A stretch of 64,000 nucleotides of DNA from Quadrisphaera granulorum (GTDB taxonomy: Bacteria > Actinomycetota > Actinomycetes > Actinomycetales > Quadrisphaeraceae): NCBI RefSeq assembly GCF_003149145.1, contig NZ_QGDQ01000013.1:62001-126000 (forward strand), written 5' to 3'. The translations under genes were made by a program, and so were the position numbers. Positions 10,036 through 18,019 of this stretch are shown piece by piece. The notes beneath the pieces were generated by a model, which saw nothing but the letters and a program-made list of their open reading frames with translations, had not been told where the DNA came from and ran no database searches. Every line of letters begins with the position of its first letter. Positions within the stretch are counted from its first letter, which is position 1.

Positions 10036-10092
10036 GCACCGATCATGTCAGGAGGCTGAAGACGCCAACGGGACTGGTCCGCGACCCGTAAG

Positions 10093-10111
10093 TGAGGTTA
10101 GCCTGCCCTTC
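10093..10111 (+). promoter_or_regulatory. Probable DtxR/IdeR iron box overlapping a leaderless promoter
   Basis: TGAGGTTAGCCTGCCCTTC matches the 19-bp iron-box consensus TTAGGTTAGSCTAACCTAA at 14 of 19 positions by my count, with an intact AGGTTAGCCT core. It directly abuts the ATG of the siderophore-interacting protein gene. Inside it TAGCCT (10099-10104) is a TANNNT -10 hexamer seven bases before the ATG. An iron-loaded repressor bound here would block the promoter. The regulator itself is not in the window. Confidence 0.65.
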
Positions 10112-11065
10112 ATGGACGCCCCCACCTTCCGGACCTTCGCCGTGGAGGTCACCAGCGTGCGCCGGCTGTGCCCGAGCTTCGTGCGGGTCACCTTCGGGAG
10201 TGACGACCTCGTGGACTTCGGGGCCTGCGGGGCCGACCAGCGCATCAAGGTGGTGCTGCCTGCCCCCGGGACCACCGCCGACGAGCTCGTCGAGACCTGT
10301 CGGGGCTGGGGTGAGCAGTGGTACCCGCAGTGGCTGCGGGCGCCCGCCGAGCACCGTCCCCTGCTGCGCACCTACACGGTGCGCGCGGCGCGACCCTCGC
10401 GCGGGGAGGTCGACGTCGACTTCGTGCTCCACGGCACCGGTGGGGCCTTGGACGGCAGCGCGGGCAGCGGTCCGGCATCGCGGTGGGCGGCCGGCGCCCG
10501 GGTAGGAGACCGACTGGTGGTCGTGGGGCCCGACCGCCCCGGCGAGGGCCGCGCCTGGGGGCGCGAGTGGGCGCCGCCGCCCGGGGGTCGACTGTTGCTC
10601 GTGGGTGACGAGACCGCTGTGCCCGCCGCGTGCGCGGTGCTGGAGGCCCTGGAGCCCGAGGCTGCGCGGCGGACGGTGGCGCTGCTCGAGGTGCCCTGCC
10701 CCGAGGACGCGCTCCAGCCGGTGGCTTCCGGCGGTGCGCAGGTGCGCTGGCTGCCCCGTCGCGGCCCCGCCGGCGAGGTCGCCCACGGGTCGCTGCTGGT
10801 CAACGCCGTGGCCTCGCTCATCGCGGGCGAGGCGCCGTCGCCGCTTCCGCTACTGCACGCGGGGGCCGGCGAACCTGACGACAGCGACCTCGAGATCCTC
10901 TGGGACGTCCCGGAGGCAGTGAGCAGCGGTGACCTCTACGCCTGGGTGGCCGGTGAGGCCGGCCTGGTGCGCGACGTGCGCCGCCTGGTCCGGTCAGCCG
11001 GGCTCCCCCGCACCTCGCTGGCAGCCATGGGCTACTGGCGCGCGGGACACTCCGACGCCGCCTGA
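10112..11065 (+). CDS. Siderophore-interacting protein (FAD ferric-siderophore reductase)
   Basis: 317-residue SIP-family flavoprotein, related to ViuB/YqjH, that reduces ferric siderophores in the cytosol to free iron. The FAD-binding motif RTYTVR is at about residue 90, and the C-terminal NAD(P)H-binding part contains GGRLLLVGDETAVPAACAVLEAL. The Trp-rich C-terminus AGEAGLVRDVRRLVRSAGLPRTSLAAMGYWR is typical. The ATG at 10112 has no ribosome site but sits seven bases after a -10 hexamer embedded in an iron-box-like sequence, so it is probably leaderless and iron-repressed. Its stop and that of the convergent phosphatase gene form the palindrome TGACGTCA. Confidence 0.92.
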   Translation: MDAPTFRTFAVEVTSVRRLCPSFVRVTFGSDDLVDFGACGADQRIKVVLPAPGTTADELVETCRGWGEQWYPQWLRAPAEHRPLLRTYTVRAARPSRGEVDVDFVLHGTGGALDGSAGSGPASRWAAGARVGDRLVVVGPDRPGEGRAWGREWAPPPGGRLLLVGDETAVPAACAVLEALEPEAARRTVALLEVPCPEDALQPVASGGAQVRWLPRRGPAGEVAHGSLLVNAVASLIAGEAPSPLPLLHAGAGEPDDSDLEILWDVPEAVSSGDLYAWVAGEAGLVRDVRRLVRSAGLPRTSLAAMGYWRAGHSDAA

Positions 11066-11067
11066 CG

Positions 11068-11754
11068 TCACTCCATGACGGGCTGGATGGCGGGCGTCAT
11101 GACAGGCTCGGCCGCGGGGCCCGACTCCTCCAGCGGCGCCGTCGGCGCGTGGAGCGGATCGCCCTGGTAGCTGAGGGTGCGCCAGCCCTGGTCGGGGCTG
11201 CCCTCGACGACGACGACGCCGGTGTTCAGCAGCGGGTTCGACGCGGCGAACGCGGCGCCGACCCCGGCCCGCGCCGCGACCCAGACGCGGATGGCGCCAC
11301 CATGACTCACCGCGACGGCCGCGCCGTCCGGAGCGACCGATGCCGCGACGGCGGCGACGCCGGCGTCCAGGCGCTCGAGCACCTCGCGCCCCGTCGGGCC
11401 GCCGGGGAGGTGGGCCTCGAGGTCTCCGTCGGCCCAGGTGAAGGCCACCCGCAGGTACTCGCGGACCGACAGCTCGTCGGTGCGGCCTTCGAGGTCTCCG
11501 GCGTCGAGCTCGCGCAGACCGCCGTGCACCTGGACGGCGAGGCCGCGGTCGTGGGCGAGCGGCGTGGCGGTGAGCTGCGCGCGCGCAGCGCTGGAGGCCC
11601 ACAGGGCATCGATGCGCTCGCCGCGCAGCGTCTCGACGAGGGCGCGGGCCTGCTCCTCGCCCAGCGGGGTGAGCCCCGGCCCGGGGATCTTCGTGTCGAG
11701 CTTGTGCACGAGGTTGGACGGGGTCTGGCCGTGGCGGACGAGGATCAGCCTCAC
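11068..11754 (-). CDS. Histidine phosphatase (phosphoglycerate mutase-like) family protein
   Basis: 228 residues. The phosphohistidine motif LVRHGQT is at residues 5-11, the second catalytic His is in AVSHGGAIR, and the Arg and Glu of the pocket (GLRELDAGDLEGR) are visible. Such proteins dephosphorylate small metabolites; the substrate cannot be told from sequence, and cofactor-dependent mutase activity is unlikely at this length. The N-terminus overlaps the hxlR-like gene (ATGA), so the two are cotranscribed. The Pro/Glu-rich last 25 residues are extra to the fold. Confidence 0.87.
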   Translation of the reverse strand: MRLILVRHGQTPSNLVHKLDTKIPGPGLTPLGEEQARALVETLRGERIDALWASSAARAQLTATPLAHDRGLAVQVHGGLRELDAGDLEGRTDELSVREYLRVAFTWADGDLEAHLPGGPTGREVLERLDAGVAAVAASVAPDGAAVAVSHGGAIRVWVAARAGVGAAFAASNPLLNTGVVVVEGSPDQGWRTLSYQGDPLHAPTAPLEESGPAAEPVMTPAIQPVME

Positions 11755-12188
11755 GCGTCGACCCTCCCACGGGCCTCGTGGGCCGCGCGCGCGGCCACCA
11801 CCTCCGGGACGGCGTCCTCGAGCACCTCCACGAGCGCGTGCAGCCGCTGGGCGATCCGCAGGCCGAGCGGCGTGAGCGTGTACTCGACGTGCGGGGGGAT
11901 GCTCGAGACGACCTCGCGGACCACGAGCCCGTCGCGCTCGAGGGCCTGCAACGTCTGCGACAGCATCTTCTCGCTGACGCCGTCGACGCGGCGGCGCAGC
12001 GCGCCGAAGCGCGCGGTGCCGTCAGCCAGGGCCAGCACGGCGAGGGTGCCCCAGCGGCCGGTGACGTCGGCCAGGAGCGAGCGCGAAGGGCAGGCGCGCG
12101 CGAAGACGTCGATGACGAACTGCTGGTCGTCCAGCTCGTCGGTGGGCCGCGCGGGCGTCGCGTCGTCGTCCTCGGGGGCACTGGTCAC
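11751..12188 (-). CDS. HxlR-family transcriptional regulator
   Basis: 145 residues. The winged-helix HxlR signature is clear: CPSRSLLADVTGRWGTLAVLALADGTARFGALRRRVDGVSEKMLSQTLQALERDGLVVR, followed by the wing PPHVEYTLTPLG. The conserved Cys (CPS, near residue 33) is often a redox sensor in this family. GTG at 12188 follows TAGCAT by six bases with no ribosome site, suggesting a leaderless transcript. It is divergent from the NmrA-like reductase gene. This pairing is common, and a perfect palindrome in the shared promoter region is the probable operator. Confidence 0.92.
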   Translation of the reverse strand: MTSAPEDDDATPARPTDELDDQQFVIDVFARACPSRSLLADVTGRWGTLAVLALADGTARFGALRRRVDGVSEKMLSQTLQALERDGLVVREVVSSIPPHVEYTLTPLGLRIAQRLHALVEVLEDAVPEVVAARAAHEARGRVDA

Positions 12189-12194
12189 CCGCCG

Positions 12195-12200
12195 ATGCTA
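12195..12200 (-). promoter_or_regulatory. -10 hexamer of the hxlR-like gene
   Basis: TAGCAT on the minus strand, six bases before the GTG at 12188, with no Shine-Dalgarno sequence. The geometry fits a leaderless transcript. Confidence 0.5.
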
Positions 12201-12219
12201 CCGCGCAGCGGATCCGCTT

Positions 12220-12240
12220 GCACTAACCGGCAGTTAGTGC
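12220..12240. promoter_or_regulatory. Palindromic operator between hxlR-like and nmrA-like genes
   Basis: GCACTAAC-cggca-GTTAGTGC, perfect 8-bp arms around five bases. It lies 32 bases upstream of the HxlR start and 48 upstream of the reductase start. For the reductase, TTGCAC (12218-12223) and CATGAT (12243-12248) flank it as possible -35/-10 elements, so a bound dimer would cover the promoter. Assignment to the HxlR protein is inferred from position. Confidence 0.65.
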
Positions 12241-12287
12241 TGCATGATGGGTGGCGTCAGTTCGGCCCGCACCACCCAGGAGGACCC

Positions 12288-13145
12288 GTGCCCACGTACG
12301 CCATCACCGGAGCCACCGGCCAGTTCGGCCGTCTCGCCGTCGCCGAGCTGCTGCGCCGCGGCACGGCACCTGCCGACGTCGTCGCCCTGGTCCGCGACCC
12401 CGCCAAGGCCGCCGACCTCAGCGCGAGCGGCGTCGACGTCCGCGAGGCCGACTACGACCGCCCCGAGACCCTCGAGCCGGCCCTGAAGGGCGTCGACGCC
12501 CTCCTCTTCGTCTCCGGCAACTCCGTCGGGGCGCGGGTGCCGCAGCACACCGCCGTCGTCGACGCCGCGAAGGCCGCCGGGGTGGGCCGGATCGTTTACA
12601 CCTCCGTGCTGCGCGCCGCCAGCTCCGACCTGCCGGTCGCCCCGGACCACGTGGCCACCGAGGGCCTGCTGGCCGCGTCCGGCATCCCCACCACCGTCCT
12701 GCGCAACGGCTGGTACACCGAGAACTACTTCGGGCTGCTAAGCCAGGCGGAGGCCACCGGGTCGATCGCCAGCGCCACGCGCGGCGCCGCCGTGAGCCCC
12801 GCCACCCGCGCCGACCTGGCCGCTGCGGCGGCGGCGGCCCTGCTCGACGAGAGCACCGCCGGGCGCACCTACGAGCTGGCCGGCCCCTCCTTCACGCTGA
12901 CCGAGCTGGCCGCTGCCTTCTCCGAGGTCCTGGGCCGTGAGGTGGTCCACCACGAGGTCTCCGTCGAGGAGCTCACCGCGGGCCTGCAGGCCGCCGGGCT
13001 CGACGCGGGCACCGCCGGCTTCTACGCGGCCGTCGACGTCGCCACCGCCGGCGGCGCCCTGGAGGGCAGCACCGCTGACCTCGAGGAGCTCCTGGGCCGC
13101 CCGGCAACCCCGCTCACCGACGCGCTGCGCGCCGCTCGCGTCTGA
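12288..13145 (+). CDS. NmrA/QOR2-like NAD(P)H-binding oxidoreductase
   Basis: 285-residue atypical short-chain dehydrogenase. The Rossmann motif ITGATGQFGRLAVAEL is at the N-terminus, followed by VVALVRDPAKAADL, the FVSGNSVGARVPQHTAVVDAAKAAGVGRIVYTS segment and the RNGWYTENY motif of QOR2/YtfG-type NADPH:quinone reductases. GTG at 12288 is preceded by AGGAGG with four-base spacing. Divergent transcription from an HxlR regulator suggests induction by electrophiles or quinones, as known for such pairs. The substrate is not determined. Confidence 0.87.
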   Translation: MPTYAITGATGQFGRLAVAELLRRGTAPADVVALVRDPAKAADLSASGVDVREADYDRPETLEPALKGVDALLFVSGNSVGARVPQHTAVVDAAKAAGVGRIVYTSVLRAASSDLPVAPDHVATEGLLAASGIPTTVLRNGWYTENYFGLLSQAEATGSIASATRGAAVSPATRADLAAAAAAALLDESTAGRTYELAGPSFTLTELAAAFSEVLGREVVHHEVSVEELTAGLQAAGLDAGTAGFYAAVDVATAGGALEGSTADLEELLGRPATPLTDALRAARV

Positions 13146-13151
13146 CGGGTC

Positions 13152-13169
13152 GCGCCGCCGCTGCGGCGC
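13152..13169. terminator. Convergent hairpin between nmrA-like and response-regulator genes
   Basis: GCGCCGC-cgct-GCGGCGC forms a 7-bp stem in the 38 bases between two convergent stop codons. It could serve both strands. Confidence 0.55.
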
Positions 13170-13183
13170 ACCGCTGCCGGGTG

Positions 13184-13837
13184 TCAGGCGCCCGTGGCCC
13201 GCAGATAGGTCACGGCCGCCAGCACCCGGCGGTGGTCCGCCGTCGACGGCGGCAGGCCGAGCTTGGTGAAGATGCTCGCCACGTGCTTCTCCACGGCACC
13301 CTCGGACACGACGAGGGCGTCGCGGATGGCGGCGTTGGAGCGGCCCTCGGCCACGAGCGCCAGCACCTCGCGCTCACGCGGGGTGAGCGCGGCGAGGGGG
13401 TCGTCGCGGCGACGGCGGGCCAGGAGCTGCGCGACCACTTCTGGGTCGAGGGCCGTGCCACCTGCTGCGACGGCGTCGAGTGCGCCGGTGAGCGCGTCGA
13501 GGTCGGCCACCCGGTCCTTGAGCAGGTAAGCCACGCCGCCGCGCCCGTCGCCGAGGAGGTCGGCGGCGTAGGAGGCCTCGACGTACTGCGAGAGCACCAC
13601 CACCGCGAGGTCGGGCTGGCGGCGCCGGGCCTCGACGGCGGCGCGCAGGCCGTCGTCGGTGTGACCCGGGGGCATCCGGACGTCGACGACGGCGACGTCG
13701 GGCGCGTGCGCGGCGACGGCGTCGAGCAGGGAGGGCGCGTCACCGACGGCGGCGACCACCTCGTGGCCCGCCTCGGCGAGCAGGCGCACGAGCCCCTCGC
13801 GCAGCAGCACCGAGTCCTCCGCGACGACCACCCTCAC
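13184..13837 (-). CDS. LuxR/NarL-family response regulator
   Basis: 217 residues. The receiver domain has acidic residues near the start (VVVAEDS), phospho-acceptor Asp52 in VVDVRMPPGH, and Lys107 in YLLKDR. The C-terminal LuxR helix-turn-helix is LTPREREVLALVAEGRSNAAIRDALVVSEGAVEKHVASIFTKLGL. It is partner to the sensor kinase encoded upstream on the same strand. Unusually, the 133 bases between them hold a long perfect hairpin repeat, so the two may not be a simple operon. GTG at 13837. Targets unknown. Confidence 0.93.
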   Translation of the reverse strand: MRVVVAEDSVLLREGLVRLLAEAGHEVVAAVGDAPSLLDAVAAHAPDVAVVDVRMPPGHTDDGLRAAVEARRRQPDLAVVVLSQYVEASYAADLLGDGRGGVAYLLKDRVADLDALTGALDAVAAGGTALDPEVVAQLLARRRRDDPLAALTPREREVLALVAEGRSNAAIRDALVVSEGAVEKHVASIFTKLGLPPSTADHRRVLAAVTYLRATGA

Positions 13838-13872
13838 GCCGCCGATGCTCCCAGACCCCCCGCTCCCCCTCC

Positions 13873-13954
13873 GTGATCATGGGCGTCCGCCACCCCTGGA
13901 GGTGGCGGACGCCCATGATCACGACTTGAGAGGGTGGCGGACGCCCATGATCAC
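13873..13954. repeat. Palindromic repeat cluster between response regulator and kinase
   Basis: Two perfect 22-bp arms in inverted orientation (13873-13894 and 13901-13922, six-base loop), and a third full copy in direct orientation with the second at 13933-13954. Each unit contains GGTGGCGGACGCCC and ends in CCATGATCAC. This is a strong hairpin in RNA or DNA. The 10-bp end word recurs three times on the other side of the kinase gene (15504-15611). Confidence 0.85.
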
Positions 13955-13970
13955 CGTGGGGAGGTCGGGG

Positions 13971-15341
13971 TCAGGGCAGGGGGAGACGGGCCTCCACCAC
14001 GGTCGGGCCGCCGGCCGGGCTCGCCACGGTGAGCGCGCCGTCCACCGCCTGGGCCCGGGCCACCAGCCCGCGAAGACCTGTGCCCGTCGGGCTGGACGGG
14101 TCGGCGCCACCGACGCCGTCGTCCTCGACCCTCACCACCAGCCAACGCCCCTCCGGCTCCGCACGGACCGTGAGGTCCACCACGGCGGCCCGGGCCCCGC
14201 TGTGCTTGGCGGCGTTGGTCAGTGCCTCGGCGACGACGAAGTACGCCGCCCGCTCCACCCCGCCCGGCAGGGCGCCCAACGCCCCGGCCCGCACCGTGGC
14301 CGGCACCGCGCTGCGCGACGCGAGGGATTCCACAGCCGCCACGAGGCCGCGGTCGGCCAGCACGGGCGGCGCGATGCCGCGGGACAGCGCGCGCAGCTCG
14401 GCGAGGGCCTCCTGCGCCTGCTGGCGCGCCTCGGCGAGCGCGGTCGCTGCGGCCTCGGCGTCGCCAGCGGCCAGGCGGCGCTGGGTGGCGGCGAGGTCCA
14501 TCTCCAGGCGCACGAGGCGCTGCTGGGGACCGTCGTGCAGGTCGCGCTCCAATGAACGCAGGGCGGCCGCCTCGGCATCGGAGGCCGCGGCGCGGCTGGC
14601 GGTGAGCACCTCGACGCGCTGGGCCAGGGCCCGCACCGAGGAGTTGCCGATGGTGCCGCGGGCGAAGACGGCGTGGGCGAAGGCCAACCCGCGGACCACA
14701 GGCACGAGTGTCACGAGCAGCGCGAGACCCACGAGCACCTGCCACACGACGGGCAGCGCGTCGATCCCCGCGATCGAGACCCGGCCGGGGGCCACCGCCG
14801 CCTGGGCACGCTCGCCCCAGGACCACCAGCTGACGGCCGTCAGGCCGGTGACCAGCCAGGCAACGGTGATCGACCAGGTGATGGTGGCCAGGGCGACAGC
14901 GATGGAGCCGTGGAGCAGGTCGAGCCAGAGCTGGCCGTCACGAAGCCAGTCCCACCAGCGCCACCAGGGGCCGGTGCGGGTCGGGGCCGGAGGCGTCAGG
15001 GGCGAGCCGGCCGGGCGCGGAGCGGGGATGCGCTCCCCCGTCCACGCCAGGCGGAACCTCTCGACGTGCGCGAACGCGCGAGCGCACGCCAGCGTTGCCA
15101 GCAGCGCGATGATCGCCACCGGAATGAGGACCACGCTGCTCACGAGGCTGGTCACCAGGCTGGCCAGCGACCACAGCACCGCGGCGGAGACGGCCGCCAC
15201 GGGGAGGCCTGTGAGCAGGTAGAGAAGGTCGCCGGGGGTCCGGCGGAGCCACCCGACGACGACGGACGCGGCCGGGCGAGCCGCGGGTGGTGAGACATCG
15301 GACGTGGCCGCCGGGAGCGGGGCCGTGGTGGTGTTCGTCAT
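13971..15341 (-). CDS. Sensor histidine kinase (HisKA_3, four-helix sensor domain)
   Basis: 456 residues. The N-terminal half has four predicted membrane segments (about residues 45-60, 68-88, 145-172, 198-216) resembling the actinobacterial PF13796 Sensor domain. A HisKA_3 dimerisation helix follows with phospho-acceptor His269 in RSLERDLHDGPQQRLV, then a GHKL ATPase domain with N box EALTNAAKHSGA, G1 DDGVGGAD and G2 GTGLRGL. ATG at 15341 has GAGG about ten bases upstream. It should phosphorylate the LuxR-type regulator downstream; the signal is unknown, perhaps membrane or cell-wall stress as for LiaS/DesK relatives. Palindromic repeats lie on both sides. Confidence 0.92.
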   Translation of the reverse strand: MTNTTTAPLPAATSDVSPPAARPAASVVVGWLRRTPGDLLYLLTGLPVAAVSAAVLWSLASLVTSLVSSVVLIPVAIIALLATLACARAFAHVERFRLAWTGERIPAPRPAGSPLTPPAPTRTGPWWRWWDWLRDGQLWLDLLHGSIAVALATITWSITVAWLVTGLTAVSWWSWGERAQAAVAPGRVSIAGIDALPVVWQVLVGLALLVTLVPVVRGLAFAHAVFARGTIGNSSVRALAQRVEVLTASRAAASDAEAAALRSLERDLHDGPQQRLVRLEMDLAATQRRLAAGDAEAAATALAEARQQAQEALAELRALSRGIAPPVLADRGLVAAVESLASRSAVPATVRAGALGALPGGVERAAYFVVAEALTNAAKHSGARAAVVDLTVRAEPEGRWLVVRVEDDGVGGADPSSPTGTGLRGLVARAQAVDGALTVASPAGGPTVVEARLPLP

Positions 15342-15650
15342 GGCATCGAGCCTCGTCGCGCGGCGCATCGCGGACCATGGTGCGGCCCGGCGTCTGCGGG
15401 GTGGGGCCAGCCCCACCCGCAGCACCCGGCCAGCCCCCAGCGCGACGGGGCAGCTCTGCACTCAGCCGCCCTCACCGCGCCGAGGAAGGGCCTTACCCAG
15501 TCCGTGATCATGGACTTCCCGAACATGTCACGATGACGAGCTCGCCGAGGGCGAAGGTGGCCAACCGCCCATGATCACGGCTCGAAAGCCGCTTCGGAGG
15601 TCCATGATCACCGCCGGTTGGGTGTGCTCACCACGCCGTCAGCCCGGCTG
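15342..15650. other. 309-base intergenic region upstream of the kinase gene
   Basis: No convincing gene. It contains the upstream kinase leader and a cluster of three CCATGATCAC/GTGATCATGG words (next entry). No clear -35/-10 pair was recognised. Confidence 0.6.
15504..15611. repeat. Second cluster of the CCATGATCAC repeat
   Basis: The 10-bp word occurs as GTGATCATGG at 15504-15513 and CCATGATCAC at 15569-15578 and 15602-15611. The middle copy has the extended context GGTGGCCAACCGCCCATGAT (from 15557), close to the full unit at 13901-13954. The core TGATCA is itself palindromic. Confidence 0.75.
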
Positions 15651-16382
15651 TCAGCGGAGCGCGAACCGCTGCAGCTCGCCGGCGTACGCCTTGGCCGGTG
15701 GCCGTGCGTACTCCCCGCGCCGGCTGGTGGACAGGCCGGCCAGCACGAGCGCCTGCGCCATCCCCACCGCCGCGGCGACGCCGTCGACGACGGGCACGCC
15801 CAGCTCGTCCGACAGCGACGCCGCGAGGTCGGTCATGCCGGCGCAGCCGAGGACGATCACGTCGCTGCCGTCGTCGTCGAGAGCCCTCGCGCACGCAGCG
15901 GCGATGGAGGCCCGGGCCAGCGGGTCGGTCTCGAGCTCGAGCACCGGGATCTCGCAGGCGTGCACGCCCGCGCAGTGCTCCCCGAAGCCGTAGCGGACGG
16001 CCAGCTCGCGGGCCCGCGCGGTGGTCCGTCCCAGCGTGGTCACCACGCTGAAGGACCGCCCGACCAGGACCGCAGCGTGCATGGCGGCCTCGGCGATGCC
16101 GAGCACCGGCCCGCGGGCCACCTCGCGGCAGGCGTCCAGGCCGGGATCTCCGAAGCAGGCCACGACGTGCGCGTCGGCCCCCGTGGCGCTGCCCTCGAGC
16201 ACCGCCTCCAGCAGGCCGGGCACGGCGAGGGCCTCGTCGTAGTGGCTCTCGATGCTCGCCGGGCCGGAGCGGGAGGTGACGGCGCGCACGGTGGTGCCCG
16301 GGCCTGCTGCGGCCCGGGCACCCTCCGCGACGAGCGCCGTCATGGACCCCGTGGTGTTGGGGTTGACGACGTCGACGATCAC
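15651..16382 (-). CDS. Asp/Glu/hydantoin racemase family protein
   Basis: 243 residues of the aspartate/glutamate/hydantoin racemase superfamily. The two catalytic cysteines are at residue 76 (VVACFGDPG) and residue 180 (VLGCAGMT), and the N-terminal VNPNTT motif is the phosphate/substrate turn typical of hydantoin and allantoin racemases. The GTG start overlaps the permease stop (GTGA), so it is coupled to the NCS1 permease gene. Together they suggest uptake and racemisation of a hydantoin-like compound such as allantoin, but no hydantoinase or allantoinase is in the window. Substrate is inferred from family and context only. Confidence 0.87.
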   Translation of the reverse strand: MIVDVVNPNTTGSMTALVAEGARAAAGPGTTVRAVTSRSGPASIESHYDEALAVPGLLEAVLEGSATGADAHVVACFGDPGLDACREVARGPVLGIAEAAMHAAVLVGRSFSVVTTLGRTTARARELAVRYGFGEHCAGVHACEIPVLELETDPLARASIAAACARALDDDGSDVIVLGCAGMTDLAASLSDELGVPVVDGVAAAVGMAQALVLAGLSTSRRGEYARPPAKAYAGELQRFALR

Positions 16383-18019
16383 CGGACGTCCACCACCCGC
16401 GGGGTCTCGTCGGTGACGACGGTGCCGTCGGTCATGCCGGTCCCGCCTTCGGCGACCGCCATGGCGGTCAGCGTCGGAGAGCCGGGGCGCAGGGCGAGGG
16501 CGCGGTAGACCACGAGGCCGAGGCCGCAGCCGATGAACCACGCCCAGTCGCTGACCCACAGCGCCTCGCCGAGCAGGCGGGGCAGCAGCACCGAGGCGAT
16601 GGCGACGCCACCGGCGACGGCCGTGGCGATGACGGCGTCGGGGTTGTAGCCCTTGCGGTACCAGTAGCCAGCGCGCTCGTCCATCGAGTACATGGCGTCG
16701 ACGGCGATGCGCTGCTTGCGCACGAGGAAGTAGTCGGCGATGAGCACGCCGAACAGCGGGCCGATGAGCGCGCCGAGGATGCCGAGCGTGTAGTGGATGG
16801 CGGTGTCGTTCGCGTACCAGTTCCACGGCGTCAGGACCACGGAGCCGACGGCGGCGATCATGCCGCCGGCGCGCCAGGAGATCTTCTGCGGGTTGACGTT
16901 GGAGAAGTCGAACGCCGGGGCGATGAAGTTGGCCACGATGTTGATGCCGATGGTGGCGGTCGTGAAGGTCACCGCGCCGAGCACCACGGCGAACGTCGAG
17001 TCGATCTGCGCGACCGTCTCCACCGGGTCGGTGATGAGGCGGCCGTACACGGGCAGCGTCGCAGCGGCGGTCAGCACGGTGAGCAGCGAGAACAGCACGA
17101 AGTTCACCGGGAGCCCGAGGAAGTTGCCCTTCTTCACGGCGCCGAAGGTGCGGGCGTAGCGGGAGAAGTCACCGAAGTTGAGCATCGGGCCGGAGAAGTA
17201 GGCGACGACGAGCGCGGTGGCCGAGAGCATCGTGCCGAGCTGCTGCAGCGGGGTCAGCGACACCTCCGACAGCGTGAGGGAGACGTTGAAGTCGGCCTTG
17301 ACGAGCAGGTACCCGCACAGGATGAACATCACGACGTACACGGCGGGGCCGCAGAAGTCGATGAACCTGCGGATGGCCTCCATGCCGCGCCAGAAGACCG
17401 CCGCCTGCACCGCCCACAGGAAGGCGTACGTGGCGTAGCCGAGCACGCTCAGCCCGAGGAAACCGTGCTGGGAGGCGTCGGCCCAGGGGGTCAGGCCCGG
17501 CCACAGCCGGATGAGGACGACGTCGAGCGCGGCCGAGGCGAGGTAGGTCTGGATGCCGTACCAGGCCACGGCGATGGCTCCGCGGATGATCGCGGGGATG
17601 TTGGCGCCCTTGACGCCGAACACGGCCCGGTTGACGACGGCGTACGGAACGCCCGTGACCTGGCTCGGCTTGGCCACGAGGTTGCACAGGAAGTACACGA
17701 TGGTGATGCCGGCGATGAGCGCCACGAACACCTGCCAGCTCGCCAGGCCGAGGGCGAAGAGGCTGCCCGCGGTGACGTACCCGCCGACGCTGTGCACGTC
17801 AGACATCCAGAACGCGAAGAGGTTGTACGAGCCCCACTTCTGCTCGCGCAGGGGGGCGAGGTCGGCGTTGGTCAGGCGCGGGTCGTAGCCGGGCTTGATG
17901 AGCGCATCACCGGCGGCCCCGTGCGCGGCGACCGGGGCTGCGGCGGTGGGACTGTCGACGACGCCGGCGGCCGGCGAGGCGCCGCTCGCGCTGCGCCGGC
18001 TGGTGGTGGTCTCGGGCAC
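16379..18019 (-). CDS. NCS1-family nucleobase/hydantoin/allantoin permease
   Basis: 546-residue transporter of the nucleobase:cation symporter-1 family (Mhp1, PucI). About 12 membrane segments follow a 45-residue Ala/Ser-rich cytosolic N-terminus. The family start motif LTNADLAPLREQKWGSYNLFAFWMSDVHSVGGY matches Mhp1-type proteins, and KPSQVTGVPYAVVNRAVFGVKGANIPA is the conserved loop 2. GTG at 18019 has AGGAG seven to eight bases upstream. It is cotranscribed with the racemase gene, with gntR upstream on the same strand. Likely substrate: hydantoin, allantoin or a pyrimidine/purine base. Confidence 0.9.
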   Translation of the reverse strand: MPETTTSRRSASGASPAAGVVDSPTAAAPVAAHGAAGDALIKPGYDPRLTNADLAPLREQKWGSYNLFAFWMSDVHSVGGYVTAGSLFALGLASWQVFVALIAGITIVYFLCNLVAKPSQVTGVPYAVVNRAVFGVKGANIPAIIRGAIAVAWYGIQTYLASAALDVVLIRLWPGLTPWADASQHGFLGLSVLGYATYAFLWAVQAAVFWRGMEAIRRFIDFCGPAVYVVMFILCGYLLVKADFNVSLTLSEVSLTPLQQLGTMLSATALVVAYFSGPMLNFGDFSRYARTFGAVKKGNFLGLPVNFVLFSLLTVLTAAATLPVYGRLITDPVETVAQIDSTFAVVLGAVTFTTATIGINIVANFIAPAFDFSNVNPQKISWRAGGMIAAVGSVVLTPWNWYANDTAIHYTLGILGALIGPLFGVLIADYFLVRKQRIAVDAMYSMDERAGYWYRKGYNPDAVIATAVAGGVAIASVLLPRLLGEALWVSDWAWFIGCGLGLVVYRALALRPGSPTLTAMAVAEGGTGMTDGTVVTDETPRVVDVR

